Below are positions 8,496-17,002 of a DNA stretch of 64,000 bases, piece after piece. The notes beneath the pieces are model-generated. The model ran no database searches. It had not been told where the DNA came from and saw only the letters and a program-made list of their open reading frames with translations. Each line of letters opens with the position of its first letter. Position 1 is the stretch's first letter. Both the position numbers and the translations under genes were made by a program. The DNA comes from Foetidibacter luteolus (lineage in GTDB: Bacteria; Bacteroidota; Bacteroidia; Chitinophagales; Chitinophagaceae), in NCBI RefSeq assembly GCF_009650435.1, contig NZ_VVIP01000057.1, positions 1 through 64,000 of the forward strand, read 5' to 3'.

Positions 8496-8525
8496 AAACC
8501 CCGCTGCAAGGCGGGGTTTTGTATT
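8496..8525 (+). terminator. Rho-independent terminator after the DUF1080 gene
   Basis: A 6-bp GC-rich stem CCCCGC / GCGGGG, extended by AAA/TTT pairs, has a 6-base loop and is followed by TTTTGTATTT. It also lies just beyond the stop of the convergent TIR gene, so it may work for both. Confidence 0.8.
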
Positions 8526-8575
8526 TATAGTCCTTTACGGAGCACTTTGGCAATACCGGCAATTAAGTTATTGGG

Positions 8576-9613
8576 CTATTCACTTTTCACGAAGCTAAAC
8601 ACATAGGTAAAAGGCTCCAGTTCAACCCCCGAGTCCAATTTAATCTTAGCAGCAGACTGCACTTTAATAACTGCATTCTTGCTATCTGTAAACTGAAGGC
8701 TGCAAGAAGCCTTTATTGTTTCGTTATATCCCCTGTCAGCCACTGTATCTGCAGCATCCTGTTTGCCGGGTACCTTTACGATAGAATAATGCTGAGAACC
8801 TACTGAGGCATCTTCTGTAACCAGTTTCATTTCCTGCTGTAGCTTGCATGCGGCGCAACGGGCAAACCCATTGAATACATTGGTAAACAGGGTATCATTG
8901 CTTTTAGTATAATAAAACTGGAAGCTGCTCCTGATATCCACATTAACAGAGTCCGCTTTTTCAATAATCATAAAACCCTCCCCCAGCCTTGCCTGGGGCT
9001 GCACCGCAGTTAACTTCCACCTGCCCGCATAATTTTCTACAGGCATGGTATTTTCCTCAGCCGTTATAGTTACAGGTGCTGATGCCTTTCTGCTGGAAAC
9101 ATAATAGATGGCTGCACTGGCTACAATTAAAAATAGTATCGCTATAAGATAGCGGGTTGTTTTACCCCCGGAAAACGGCGGCTGTTTACTTATAGCAGCA
9201 TTGTTTGGTTGACCGGGCGCCGTAAGATGTTCTTCCGCCAAAGCTTTTAACAGTTGCACAAAGCCCTTATCGTAATCCGTGGAAAAATCAATGTGCTGCA
9301 GGCGTTGCAAACGGTAAGGGGTTTTACTGTCCTTTACAATAAGCGGTATTACCTTTTTCTTTTGCTCCAGCGCATAATACACTTCATCCAGTACATGGGT
9401 AGAGGTAACGGATTTTTCAGACTCTAAAAACAGCAGGCTATCGCAGGTTTCCAGGGCCTTCTCAATTTCAAGGTCCCATTCAGAGCCGGCCCTGATGTCT
9501 TCCTGGTCAATCCACACATCAAAGTTTTGTTGCTTTAAATCAAGTGCAAGCCGTTGGGCAAACGCGGCGCCATCTATTCTTGAATAACTGAAAAAGATTT
9601 TCTTGTTAGCCAT
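8576..9613 (-). CDS. Membrane-spanning TIR domain protein
   Basis: A 345-residue protein with an N-terminal TIR domain (about 1-120: KIFFSYSRID, FDVWIDQEDIRAGSEW, SLLFLES, then STHVLDEVYYAL with Glu77 where TIR NADases have their catalytic glutamate). A low-complexity linker follows, then one membrane helix (about 145-162) and a C-terminal beta-rich domain of about 180 residues with a CAAC pair. The topology would put TIR in the cytoplasm and the tail in the periplasm. Bacterial TIR domains act in NAD cleavage or signalling; which applies here is unknown. A start eight codons upstream (9637) is possible. The next gene upstream on this strand encodes an Im9-like immunity domain. Confidence 0.85.
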   Translation of the reverse strand: MANKKIFFSYSRIDGAAFAQRLALDLKQQNFDVWIDQEDIRAGSEWDLEIEKALETCDSLLFLESEKSVTSTHVLDEVYYALEQKKKVIPLIVKDSKTPYRLQRLQHIDFSTDYDKGFVQLLKALAEEHLTAPGQPNNAAISKQPPFSGGKTTRYLIAILFLIVASAAIYYVSSRKASAPVTITAEENTMPVENYAGRWKLTAVQPQARLGEGFMIIEKADSVNVDIRSSFQFYYTKSNDTLFTNVFNGFARCAACKLQQEMKLVTEDASVGSQHYSIVKVPGKQDAADTVADRGYNETIKASCSLQFTDSKNAVIKVQSAAKIKLDSGVELEPFTYVFSFVKSE

Positions 9614-9704
9614 TACGGTTGATGATGTATTGTACATGGTAAACTACGAAAAATTTAATGTACTTATTAGCACACATCTAACATGCGCTTAAGGTTAATA
9701 CTAA

Positions 9705-10481
9705 TCAAGCCTGGTCTCTTTTATAGTTTAGGCATTTATCTACAATTTCTTCCACTGACGGATTATAACCAGTCAGATCATCACTGAACGCGTTAAAATT
9801 TTCCGGAAAGTAAAACAATGTACTACCATTAGGGTAAGGAACATGTTTATCAAATAGCTCCAATAACTGCTCTATGTCTTCACCGTCAGTATTTGAAGAC
9901 ATTATTTTATTGCCCAGTTCTATTAGCTCCTCTCTTGTCATTGCTATGCTACTGTCAAGCTCTGACATAGCAAGTTGAAAACCTACACTTTTAAATTGTT
10001 TGATTAAGCCTGCATATCTGTGGTCACGCTCTTTTCTTTTTAGTAAATTTTGAGCGACCCTGAGGTGTGTTTCGTACCTCATTGTTTTAAAATTTCTGTC
10101 TATCTCTTCTATGATTGTTAAAGGAGCTTTGCCATCTACGTAAAATCTACAGATAGCTGTCAATGCTGAGGCCTGAGGCCAATCATATTCACCAAAAGCC
10201 ACTAAGCGAAGCGTGCCCATAGCTTTAACACCCTGCAAATAGATAAGCTCAAAAATTACAACCTGGCATACATATAGCCATTCTCCAAGTCCTAACAAAT
10301 TCTCATCAATATCGGGATGAACGGGCGGGGGATTATGAAGCTTATCTATCAAATAATTTAAACTATCAGGTTCGTGAGGTACAAATTGTTCTTTTGCCAG
10401 GTTTTCAAATTCATCCTCCCTGGTTATCAAAGTTTTTGCCAGACCGGCTATCAGTTGATCAATATCCGTTTTTGTTTTCAT
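9705..10481 (-). CDS. Protein with C-terminal Im9-like (colicin immunity) domain
   Basis: A 258-residue soluble protein. Residues 1-175 are predicted mostly helical and I do not recognise them. Residues 180-255 follow the plan of colicin E-type immunity proteins: MTREELIELGNKIM resembles helix 1 of Im9, a spacer and helix EDIEQLLELFDKH follow, then YPNGSTLFYFPE in place of Im9 HPSGSDLIYYPK, and NPSVEEIVDKCLNYK in place of the final helix. The two DNase-contacting tyrosines of Im9 are Tyr and Phe here. The homology is by eye and needs a profile search. It precedes the TIR gene by 91 bases on the same strand, so they may be one transcription unit. No nuclease toxin is visible nearby. Confidence 0.6.
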   Translation of the reverse strand: MKTKTDIDQLIAGLAKTLITREDEFENLAKEQFVPHEPDSLNYLIDKLHNPPPVHPDIDENLLGLGEWLYVCQVVIFELIYLQGVKAMGTLRLVAFGEYDWPQASALTAICRFYVDGKAPLTIIEEIDRNFKTMRYETHLRVAQNLLKRKERDHRYAGLIKQFKSVGFQLAMSELDSSIAMTREELIELGNKIMSSNTDGEDIEQLLELFDKHVPYPNGSTLFYFPENFNAFSDDLTGYNPSVEEIVDKCLNYKRDQA

Positions 10482-10599
10482 ACAACAACATTAAACAAAA
10501 TCCTTTCGCAGAAAGTGCTCACATAGATGATTATATTCATATGCCTAAATAAAATTCTCACTTATCTACGCTTCAATAAAAGCCCCATAGCATTACAGA

Positions 10600-10665
10600 A
10601 CGATGAACGTAATGCGACGCAACAGGCGATGCCACAGGGAACACCTGCCCGCCACCAAAAAAAGC
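10600..10665 (-). repeat. Dispersed TTGCGTCGCA-family repeat, short copy 4
   Basis: Core tgcgacgcaa at 10613-10622 in inverted orientation, followed by caggcgatgccacaggg. A closely similar sequence with a decayed core recurs at 53765-53805, suggesting a subfamily. It lies in the leader region of the tricorn-type gene and argues against an upstream start for that gene. Confidence 0.6.
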
Positions 10666-10724
10666 CGCTTATCAATGCCCCAACACAATGTTTTGTTTTT
10701 ACGCCTACCTTTAAAAAAAAGGAA

Positions 10725-13700
10725 ATGAAATATATGAAAGGCTATTCAGTACTCATCTTTTTGGCCGTGTTAATTGCGGCTGCACCTGCAACAGCGCAGG
10801 AAGCAAGGCTGATGCGTTTTCCGGCCATTTACAACAACCAGGTTGTGTTTAGCTATGCGGGGGATTTGTTTACCGTTGATAAGAACGGTGGTATGGCACG
10901 CAAACTAACATCGGATATTGGCTACGAAATGTTCTCACGCTTTTCACCTGATGGTAAAAACTTAGCTTTTACCGGCCAGTACGATGGCAATACGGAAGTA
11001 TTTGTAATGCCTGCAGGCGGCGGCGCCCCTAAACGTGTTACCTATACGGCCACGCTTGGCCGCGACAATATTGCTGACCGTATGGGGCCTAACAATATCG
11101 TGATGACCTGGCAGGACAATGAGCATATTATTTACCGCAGCCGTAAAAAAACATTTGATGATTTTGTGGGCTCTTTGTTTGTAGCTAATGTAAACGGCGG
11201 GCTTAGCGAAGAACTTCCACTGCCCAATGGTGGCTTCTGTTCTTTTTCGCCCGATAAAAAGAAAATGGCCTATAACCGCATTTTCCGCGAGTTCCGCACA
11301 TGGAAATATTATCGTGGCGGCATGGCCGATGACATCTGGATATACGATTTTAACAGCAAACAAACCATCAACATTACCAATAACCCTGCACAGGATATAC
11401 AGCCCATGTGGTTTGGCGACAAAATTTATTTTCTTTCTGACAGGGACAGGACCATGAACCTTTTTTGCTACGATGTTACCACCCGGCAAACAAAGAAGGT
11501 TACCAACTACACAGATTACGATATTAAGTTTCCCTCACTGGGTAACAACGCCATTGTTTTTGAAAGGGCCGGTTACCTGTATACGGTTGACCTTCCTTCA
11601 GAACAAATAAAACAGGTGAACATCAGCATCGCGTCAGACAATATCTATGGCCGTACAGAATGGATTGATGCTTCCAAATTCATACAGGGTGCATCTATTG
11701 GCCCTGATGGCAAAAGACTTGTGATGACAGGCCGCGGCGACATATTTACGCTACCTGCGGAGAACGGAATAACCCGCAACCTTTCGCAAACAAATGGCGT
11801 ACATGAAAGAGATGCCGCATGGAGCCCTGATGGCAAATACATCGCTTTTATAAGCGATTCCACCGGTGAGGATGAAATTTATATACAGTCGCCAGATGGT
11901 GCCAGTAAGCCCATACAAATTACCAGCACCGGCGATGTATACAAATATGCGCTTACATGGAGCCCCGACAGTAAAAAGATTCTATGGAGCGACCGCAGGC
12001 CAAGGCTTAGGTATGTGGATATTGACTCTAAAAAAATAACAGAGGTTGACACCTCTAACATTAATGAACTACGCGATTTTAGCTGGAGCCCGGACAGCAA
12101 ATGGATAACCTACAGCAAACAGGAAAGAGGCACCAAAGGCAAGATATATTTATACAGCCTTGCCTCAGCCCGCAAAACCCCGGTAACAGATGGCTGGTAT
12201 GATGTGTTTAACCCCGTATTCAGCAACGATGGCAAATACCTTTACCTGGCATCCAACCGTAATTTCAACCCCACTTTCAGCAATACAGATTTCCAGATTG
12301 CTTACCTCAACATGGCCAAATTGTACCTTATTACGCTGGCCAAAGAAACAACCAACCCCTTTGCCCCCGAGAACGATGAAGTTGCCGTAAAAAAAGCCGA
12401 CACAGCAAAAGATGATGACAAAAAAGAAACGGGTAAACCTGGCGGCAATGCGGTAAAAGATATTAAGGTTGACCTGGAGGGCATTACCCAGCGCATAGTA
12501 GCCATACCTGTAGAAGCCTCCAATTATTTTGCACTGTCACCCGGTGAAAATAACAGGCTGTATTACCTGAAGGTAAAAGATGGCGAAGACCAGCCCCAAC
12601 TGAGTGTTTACGACCTGGAGAAGAAAAAAGAAACCAACCTGGGAGCATCGGATGGCTTTGAGCTAAGCGCCGATTTTAAAAAGATGGTGATAAAAGTGAA
12701 AAGCAATTATTATGTAATTGACGCCCCCACCGCTAAGCCCGAACTGGAAAAAGAAGTAGACCTTGGAGACATGAAACTATGGGTTGATAAGAAGGCCGAA
12801 TGGAAACAGATATTTGATGAAAGCTGGCGGCAGATGCGTGACTTTTTCTATGCACCCAATATGCATGGTGTTAACTGGAAAGCCATGCATGATAAATACG
12901 CCGTACTGGTGCCTTATGTAAACCAGCGGGCTGACCTTACGTATTTAATCGGCGAAATGATCGGCGAACTAAGTGTTGGCCATTCCTATACCGGCGGGGG
13001 CGACCAGCCTAAACCAGAGCGCATACCACTTGGTTTGCTGGGCGCTAAATTATCACGGGATGCCAGCGGTTATTACCGCATAGATAACATATTGGAAGGC
13101 GCCAACTATAATGAAGAACTCCGCTCACCTTTAACGGAAGTGGGTGTAAACGTAAACAAAGGCGACTACATTATTAGTGTAAATGGTAAACCCGCCAATA
13201 CACTTACAGATGTTTATGCGGCCTTGGTAAACACCGCGGGTAAAGAAGTGGAACTGGTGGTAAACAGCAAGCCATCCCCCACCGGCGCCCGCAAAACAAT
13301 TGTGGTGCCTGTTGCAGATGAAAGCAAACTGTACTACTACAACTGGGTGCAGCACAACATACGCTACGTTGACTCCGTTAGCGGCGGCAAAATTGGCTAC
13401 CTGCACATACCTGATATGGGGCTTGAAGGCCTTAACGAGTTCATGAAATACTTTTACCCGCAGCTAAACAAAAAAGCGCTCATTATAGATGACCGCGGCA
13501 ATGGCGGCGGCTTTGTTTCGCCGCTGGTTACAGAGCGCCTTAACAGGCAGTTGGTGTATTACGAGTTTGCCAGGAATGCGCTGGGCACCCCAGACCCCGA
13601 AGGCCACTATGGCCCCAAAGTGCTGTTGGTAAACGAATATTCAGCCAGCGACGGCGATATTTTCCCTTACCGGTTTAGAACATACAAGCTCGGTAAAATC

Positions 13701-13985
13701 ATCGGCAAACGTAGCTGGGGCGGCGTTGTGGGCATACGTAACAGCCTGCCCTTTGTGGATGGTGGCTTTTTAAACCGTCCGGAATTTGCGCCCTACCTGG
13801 CCAACGGCTTTGTAATAGAAGGCCATGGCGTTGACCCGGATATAGTGGTGGATAATGACCCCGCCAAAGAATACGCCGGCGTTGACGAGCAATTGAACAG
13901 GGCCATCAGCGAGTTGCTGGAAGAGTTAAAAACAAAAGAACAAAACATACCTGCCGTACCGCCCTACCCTGATAAAAGTAAATAA
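10725..13985 (+). CDS. Tricorn-type S41 family protease
   Basis: A 1086-residue secreted protease with a signal peptide (1-25, ending ATAQ). The N-terminal 600 residues form WD40/TolB-like propellers with repeated FSPDGKNLAF, WSPDGKYIAF and WSPDSKKILW motifs. A helical and PDZ region follows, then the C-terminal S41 core with DDRGNGGG and NEYSASDGD, where the second serine (near residue 970) is the likely nucleophile. Length and order match tricorn protease homologues, which degrade peptides. I start at ATG 10725, which gives a clean signal peptide; an earlier in-frame start would run through repeat DNA. A strong terminator follows. Confidence 0.93.
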   Translation: MKYMKGYSVLIFLAVLIAAAPATAQEARLMRFPAIYNNQVVFSYAGDLFTVDKNGGMARKLTSDIGYEMFSRFSPDGKNLAFTGQYDGNTEVFVMPAGGGAPKRVTYTATLGRDNIADRMGPNNIVMTWQDNEHIIYRSRKKTFDDFVGSLFVANVNGGLSEELPLPNGGFCSFSPDKKKMAYNRIFREFRTWKYYRGGMADDIWIYDFNSKQTINITNNPAQDIQPMWFGDKIYFLSDRDRTMNLFCYDVTTRQTKKVTNYTDYDIKFPSLGNNAIVFERAGYLYTVDLPSEQIKQVNISIASDNIYGRTEWIDASKFIQGASIGPDGKRLVMTGRGDIFTLPAENGITRNLSQTNGVHERDAAWSPDGKYIAFISDSTGEDEIYIQSPDGASKPIQITSTGDVYKYALTWSPDSKKILWSDRRPRLRYVDIDSKKITEVDTSNINELRDFSWSPDSKWITYSKQERGTKGKIYLYSLASARKTPVTDGWYDVFNPVFSNDGKYLYLASNRNFNPTFSNTDFQIAYLNMAKLYLITLAKETTNPFAPENDEVAVKKADTAKDDDKKETGKPGGNAVKDIKVDLEGITQRIVAIPVEASNYFALSPGENNRLYYLKVKDGEDQPQLSVYDLEKKKETNLGASDGFELSADFKKMVIKVKSNYYVIDAPTAKPELEKEVDLGDMKLWVDKKAEWKQIFDESWRQMRDFFYAPNMHGVNWKAMHDKYAVLVPYVNQRADLTYLIGEMIGELSVGHSYTGGGDQPKPERIPLGLLGAKLSRDASGYYRIDNILEGANYNEELRSPLTEVGVNVNKGDYIISVNGKPANTLTDVYAALVNTAGKEVELVVNSKPSPTGARKTIVVPVADESKLYYYNWVQHNIRYVDSVSGGKIGYLHIPDMGLEGLNEFMKYFYPQLNKKALIIDDRGNGGGFVSPLVTERLNRQLVYYEFARNALGTPDPEGHYGPKVLLVNEYSASDGDIFPYRFRTYKLGKIIGKRSWGGVVGIRNSLPFVDGGFLNRPEFAPYLANGFVIEGHGVDPDIVVDNDPAKEYAGVDEQLNRAISELLEELKTKEQNIPAVPPYPDKSK

Positions 13986-14011
13986 AGGCACGGTTTGCAG
14001 CTACACATTTT

Positions 14012-14047
14012 AGCCATTGCAGCTTAAACCTGCAATGGCTTTTTTAT
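14012..14047 (+). terminator. Rho-independent terminator after the tricorn-type gene
   Basis: A perfect 11-bp stem AGCCATTGCAG / CTGCAATGGCT with a 7-base loop is followed directly by TTTTT. Confidence 0.9.
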
Positions 14048-14150
14048 GGGCCCGGCAGACGGATAAGCATGAGGCTTCCGTTGCGTCGCACTCTTGTACG
14101 TTTGGTTCGCTATGCGGCTTTTCCCGCAGGGTAGCAACTACTGCAACCAT
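14045..14150 (+). repeat. Dispersed TTGCGTCGCA-family repeat, copy 5 (best full copy)
   Basis: Starts atgggcccggcagacgg, core at 14081-14090 within ttgcgtcgcactcttgtacg, then ggttcgctatgcggcttttc and cgcagggtag. I used this copy as the reference for the family. It occupies most of the gap between the tricorn-type gene and the next CDS. Confidence 0.85.
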
Positions 14151-14296
14151 AATTTATGACCAGCAAAACATTAACACGCACCTGCATAATATAATTAGGA
14201 ACGCCGGTTTACTAAGGTTATCTTCACTGTAATTCACGGCGATACAATTTGTCCTCAACATTCTCCCGCTTACCATCACAGTTAGTTAACACTGAA

Positions 14297-14947
14297 ATGA
14301 AAAAACAATATATGCTGGTTATCCTGCTTGTTACAGGTATGATAACAGCCCGAGCGCAATCCTCGTACACAACTATTCAATTTAAAGATAACATGAAGTC
14401 CGCTCTTGCACTTGAGCTACCTTACACAACAGATGAGGTGGAAGGTACTATACTCGAAAAACTAAAACAAAGCGGCTTTAAACCCGATACACGTGGCAGT
14501 TTTTTCTGGAAGAGAAACAAGACCGATGGTTTTTATGTTTTCAATGAAGTGATGTTACCTTCCGCAGGCACCCAAAAACTTGACTTGTATTTTAAAGTGG
14601 TGCAAAAGAACAACGAAGAAAAAAACAACAGCATCCTATACTTAATGGCAAGCAACGGCAATGAAAATTTTCTTTCGCCCGATGGGGATACCATCCTTTG
14701 GAACAGCACTATGGCATTCCTGAACAGTTTTAAAGACAAAACCACCGCTTTTAGCCTGGAGCAGTCCATCATCAACCAGGAAAGCGGCATTAAAGATTCT
14801 CAGGAAAAATTGGCCTCTTTACAAAAAGAAGGAAAAGATCTGGACGAGAAACTCAGGAAAAACCAGGACGAACAAAAGAACCGTCAACTGGAGTTAGACA
14901 ATCAAATCAAAATGCTGGAAAACTTAAAACTCAAGAGGAAAACTTAA
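14297..14947 (+). CDS. Secreted coiled-coil protein (paralogue of the gene at 41361)
   Basis: A 216-residue protein with a signal peptide (1-21, ending ARAQ), a globular middle (about 30-150) and a C-terminal coiled coil (about 155-215: SLEQSIINQESGIKDSQEKL and onward, heavily charged). I recognise no named family. The product of 41361-41981 has the same architecture and alignable segments, such as ALALELPYTTDEVEGTI against ALYMELDIPEDDIEQAL and YLMASNGNENFLSP against HMVAGNGYNNFLGP. Start chosen at ATG 14297 so that the signal peptide is N-terminal. A terminator follows within 60 bases. Confidence 0.75.
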   Translation: MKKQYMLVILLVTGMITARAQSSYTTIQFKDNMKSALALELPYTTDEVEGTILEKLKQSGFKPDTRGSFFWKRNKTDGFYVFNEVMLPSAGTQKLDLYFKVVQKNNEEKNNSILYLMASNGNENFLSPDGDTILWNSTMAFLNSFKDKTTAFSLEQSIINQESGIKDSQEKLASLQKEGKDLDEKLRKNQDEQKNRQLELDNQIKMLENLKLKRKT

Positions 14948-14976
14948 TTATTGCTAACAAGTAATAATGCTTCAAC

Positions 14977-15010
14977 AATGCCGTTGGCTTAACTGCCGGC
15001 GGCATTTTTG
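14977..15010 (+). terminator. Rho-independent terminator
   Basis: Stem AATGCCG / CGGCATT with an inner pairing CCGG-type loop and a TTTTTG tail. It closes the transcription unit of the coiled-coil protein and marks the left edge of the AT-rich accessory block. Confidence 0.7.
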
Positions 15011-15117
15011 TACATAGTCATTTTTAAGGGTTACCACGAAAACACAGAAAGGTTTTACCACGTCCCCTTTCCATCCCGACGAAGGAGGTACCAGGCCTGG
15101 GTAAGACCGCCTGCGGC

Positions 15118-15287
15118 GTACGGAAGATGATTTGAGGCATGCGGAAGATCATTTGAGGGATACGGAAGACCATTTGAGCCATGCGGAAGATGATTTGAGG
15201 GATAGGGAAGACCGTTTGAGCCATGCGGAAGATGATTTGCCGCCTGCCGAAGACCGTTTGAGGGCTCGGGAAGATGTTTTGAGGGCT
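15118..15287. repeat. 21-bp minisatellite, about eight units
   Basis: Units of 21 bases of the form cggaagatgatttgagggat repeat about eight times with base changes concentrated at fixed positions. In one plus frame each unit reads as a heptad such as HAEDHLR, but a stop lies just upstream at 15102-15104 and no usual start is present, so it is probably not translated. A decayed trace of the same word occurs at 25558-25610 in front of the fourth spacer copy. With spacer copy 1 it fills the 769-base gap 14948-15716. Confidence 0.75.
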
Positions 15288-15484
15288 ACATTTGGTCTTC
15301 GGGAGGGCTCTGACAATGTTCCGCAGTTTTCGGGCCATGTTCCCGGGCAGCAGTTGATTTTCCGGGTGCGGAGGGGCAGATTTCTCCTGTTCCATTCCGG
15401 CCGCCGTTCAATCCCGGTTAATTTTTACCGGCGAAAGCTTGTGAAACCCCGTCCGCCAGGCAACTTTCTTCTGAGTAAAAGCCC

Positions 15485-15700
15485 CGTTTCTGACGCCTCT
15501 GGCGCCAGAAACATGGAACGGAACCGGCTACCCCTTAAAGTAAATGCCGCCGCCTGTACGAATGTTTTTTGAGGATTTGCGCAACAGTACTTCCACTATC
15601 CGGCAAGCAGTTAAAGTATTGAAAACCAGAAAAGAGAATGCCGTATTTTTGGAGTATCCAGACAGGAAAAGGTTCGGATATAAATTGTTAGCTGTAATTA
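15485..15700 (+). repeat. Accessory-block spacer repeat, copy 1
   Basis: About 215 bases shared with copies 2-4. It starts with an imperfect hairpin (TTTCTG...CAGAAA, 15487-15511), continues gaacggctaccccttaaag-type sequence, then ccggcaagcagttaaagtattgaaaa, and ends tatttttggagtatcc. It immediately precedes the unknown gene at 15717. Confidence 0.9.
15619..15651 (+). promoter_or_regulatory. Promoter-like end of spacer copy 1 (TTG-N22-TATTTTTG)
   Basis: TTG at 15619-15621 and TATTTTTG at 15644-15651 fit the Bacteroidota -33 / -7 pattern, with slightly long spacing. It points at the gene starting at 15717 and is conserved in all four spacer copies. Confidence 0.55.
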
Positions 15701-15716
15701 AAATGAGCATCTCAAA

Positions 15717-16454
15717 ATGTTGAAAAATCTTCCATATTTAAACCCTGACGAAATCAATTTTTACTATGACCAATTAAATCTAGAAGAGCTTGAACAAGTT
15801 CAAACAAAAAAGACATTTGAGATTTCTTTCGCAGGACCCAAGTTTTCTAAAACCTTCGAAACAGACAAAAAGAATATTTCAGTTTATAAAAAATTGGACT
15901 CAATAATAGAAGGGCTTTCTTACCATAATCAAATAGCTACAAGCAGACCGATTAGTGATATAAATTGGGACTCACCTGGATTTGTTTTCGAAAACGTTAA
16001 AGCAACTAAGGTGTTTTTTCCTAAATCGGTAATTGGTGAAATCTATGGACTAAATCATTTAGTTGTTTGGGTTGCAAATCCAGATTATTCAACCTTATCA
16101 ACAGAACGTTGGCAGTTTACAGGGACTTTTCTGTATTTGATTGAAACTGCTTATGACAAAGGAGCCTATCAAACGACCTTATCTGGTTGTTCTGCATTAC
16201 AGGCAGTTTCAAATATTGTTAAAGGTGAAAATATCTTAAAAAAGAATTGGGATGAACCTTTAGGAAGAAACAACAATAAACATCCTCTTCAGAAACTCGA
16301 ATCAATTGGAGGAATTGTTATTGGTGATAGACAAATCGAGACAATATATCGTAAGCGATATTCAACAGATGAACAGTGCTTTACTTATGAAGGAGTAGAA
16401 TATCGTTGTAATGATTTACTCGGATACCCGTTATTTATCGATGCCAAATATTAA
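15717..16454 (+). CDS. Hypothetical protein (accessory block)
   Basis: A 245-residue soluble protein with no signal peptide or membrane helix. It has a mixed alpha/beta composition, two aromatic-rich segments (GLNHLVVWVANPDY, ERWQFTGTFLYLIETAY) and a C-terminal YEGVEYRCNDLLGYPLF. I do not recognise it. Codons are AT-rich compared with the flanking core genes, which suggests transfer. It is bracketed by spacer copy 1 and an attC-like palindrome, so it looks like a single-gene unit. Confidence 0.7.
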   Translation: MLKNLPYLNPDEINFYYDQLNLEELEQVQTKKTFEISFAGPKFSKTFETDKKNISVYKKLDSIIEGLSYHNQIATSRPISDINWDSPGFVFENVKATKVFFPKSVIGEIYGLNHLVVWVANPDYSTLSTERWQFTGTFLYLIETAYDKGAYQTTLSGCSALQAVSNIVKGENILKKNWDEPLGRNNNKHPLQKLESIGGIVIGDRQIETIYRKRYSTDEQCFTYEGVEYRCNDLLGYPLFIDAKY

Positions 16455-16457
16455 TTA

Positions 16458-16562
16458 CAGCTAACGTATAGGGCTTAAACACAGCGGAGCGCAGCGGAGG
16501 TTCGGTTTAAACCTATGTTGACTAAACCTTGGGTAGCCGTGCAAAGGAGTTATGGATTTTGA
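16458..16562 (+). repeat. attC-like palindromic repeat, copy 1
   Basis: Begins gctaacgtatagggcttaaac four bases after the stop of the unknown gene. ATAGGGCTTAAAC (16468-16480) is the imperfect inverse of GTTTAAACCTAT (16505-16516), and the loop is rich in gcggag. The copy continues gttgactaaaccttgggtagcc and gttatggatt. A second copy follows the gene ending at 19470. The general plan resembles an integron attC site, but the canonical GTTRRRY box is not clear. Confidence 0.65.
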
Positions 16563-16599
16563 ATAGAGGTAATCTTTGGTCTAGGCGGATGCCGCTTTT

Positions 16600-16975
16600 A
16601 TCTTTACCCTCCGCAGGCAAAAAAGCAGCTTTCCCAGGTTTTCCGAAGTTTTGCCGCAGCCTCAAGTTATTTTCACAGGCCGGCAACTACCTACCGTGGC
16701 CCGGCCGCCACCTTTACCGAATAAACCAGGTGAACCTCTCCATCCCAGCTTCCCAACGTAAAAGCGCCGTTTCTGCCGCCTTTGGCGCCAGAAACATGGA
16801 ACGGAAACGGCTACCCCTTAAAGTAAATGCCGCCGCCTGTACGAATGTTTTTTGAGGATTTGCGCACCAGTACTCCACTATCCGGCAAGCAGTTAAAGTA
16901 TTGAAAACCAGAAAAGAGAATGCCGTATTTTTGGAGTATCGGGCAGGAAAAGGTGCGGATATAAATTGCTGTGCG
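16600..16975 (+). repeat. Accessory-block spacer repeat, copy 2 (long form)
   Basis: About 375 bases. The left part (tttaccctccgcaggcaaaa to cgaataaaccaggtgaacc) is shared only with copy 4; the right part from the TTTCTG...CAGAAA hairpin is shared with all copies. It lies directly before the serine hydrolase gene. With the attC-like repeat it fills the 548-base gap 16455-17002. Confidence 0.9.
16901..16933 (+). promoter_or_regulatory. Promoter-like end of spacer copy 2
   Basis: TTG (16901-16903), 22 bases, then TATTTTTG (16926-16933), pointing to the serine hydrolase start 70 bases downstream. Confidence 0.55.
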
Positions 16976-17002
16976 TAATGCTTCTGCAATACACTTACGA
17001 AT

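Noticed and set aside
10527..10724. Longer N-terminus for the tricorn-type protease
   Set aside because: It would pass through a dispersed repeat and bury the signal peptide; ATG 10725 is better.
15132..15572. A 146-codon frame with a heptad repeat
   Set aside because: It starts with TTG inside the minisatellite, has a stop just upstream, and its second half is the spacer repeat read in one frame. The other spacer copies do not keep this frame.
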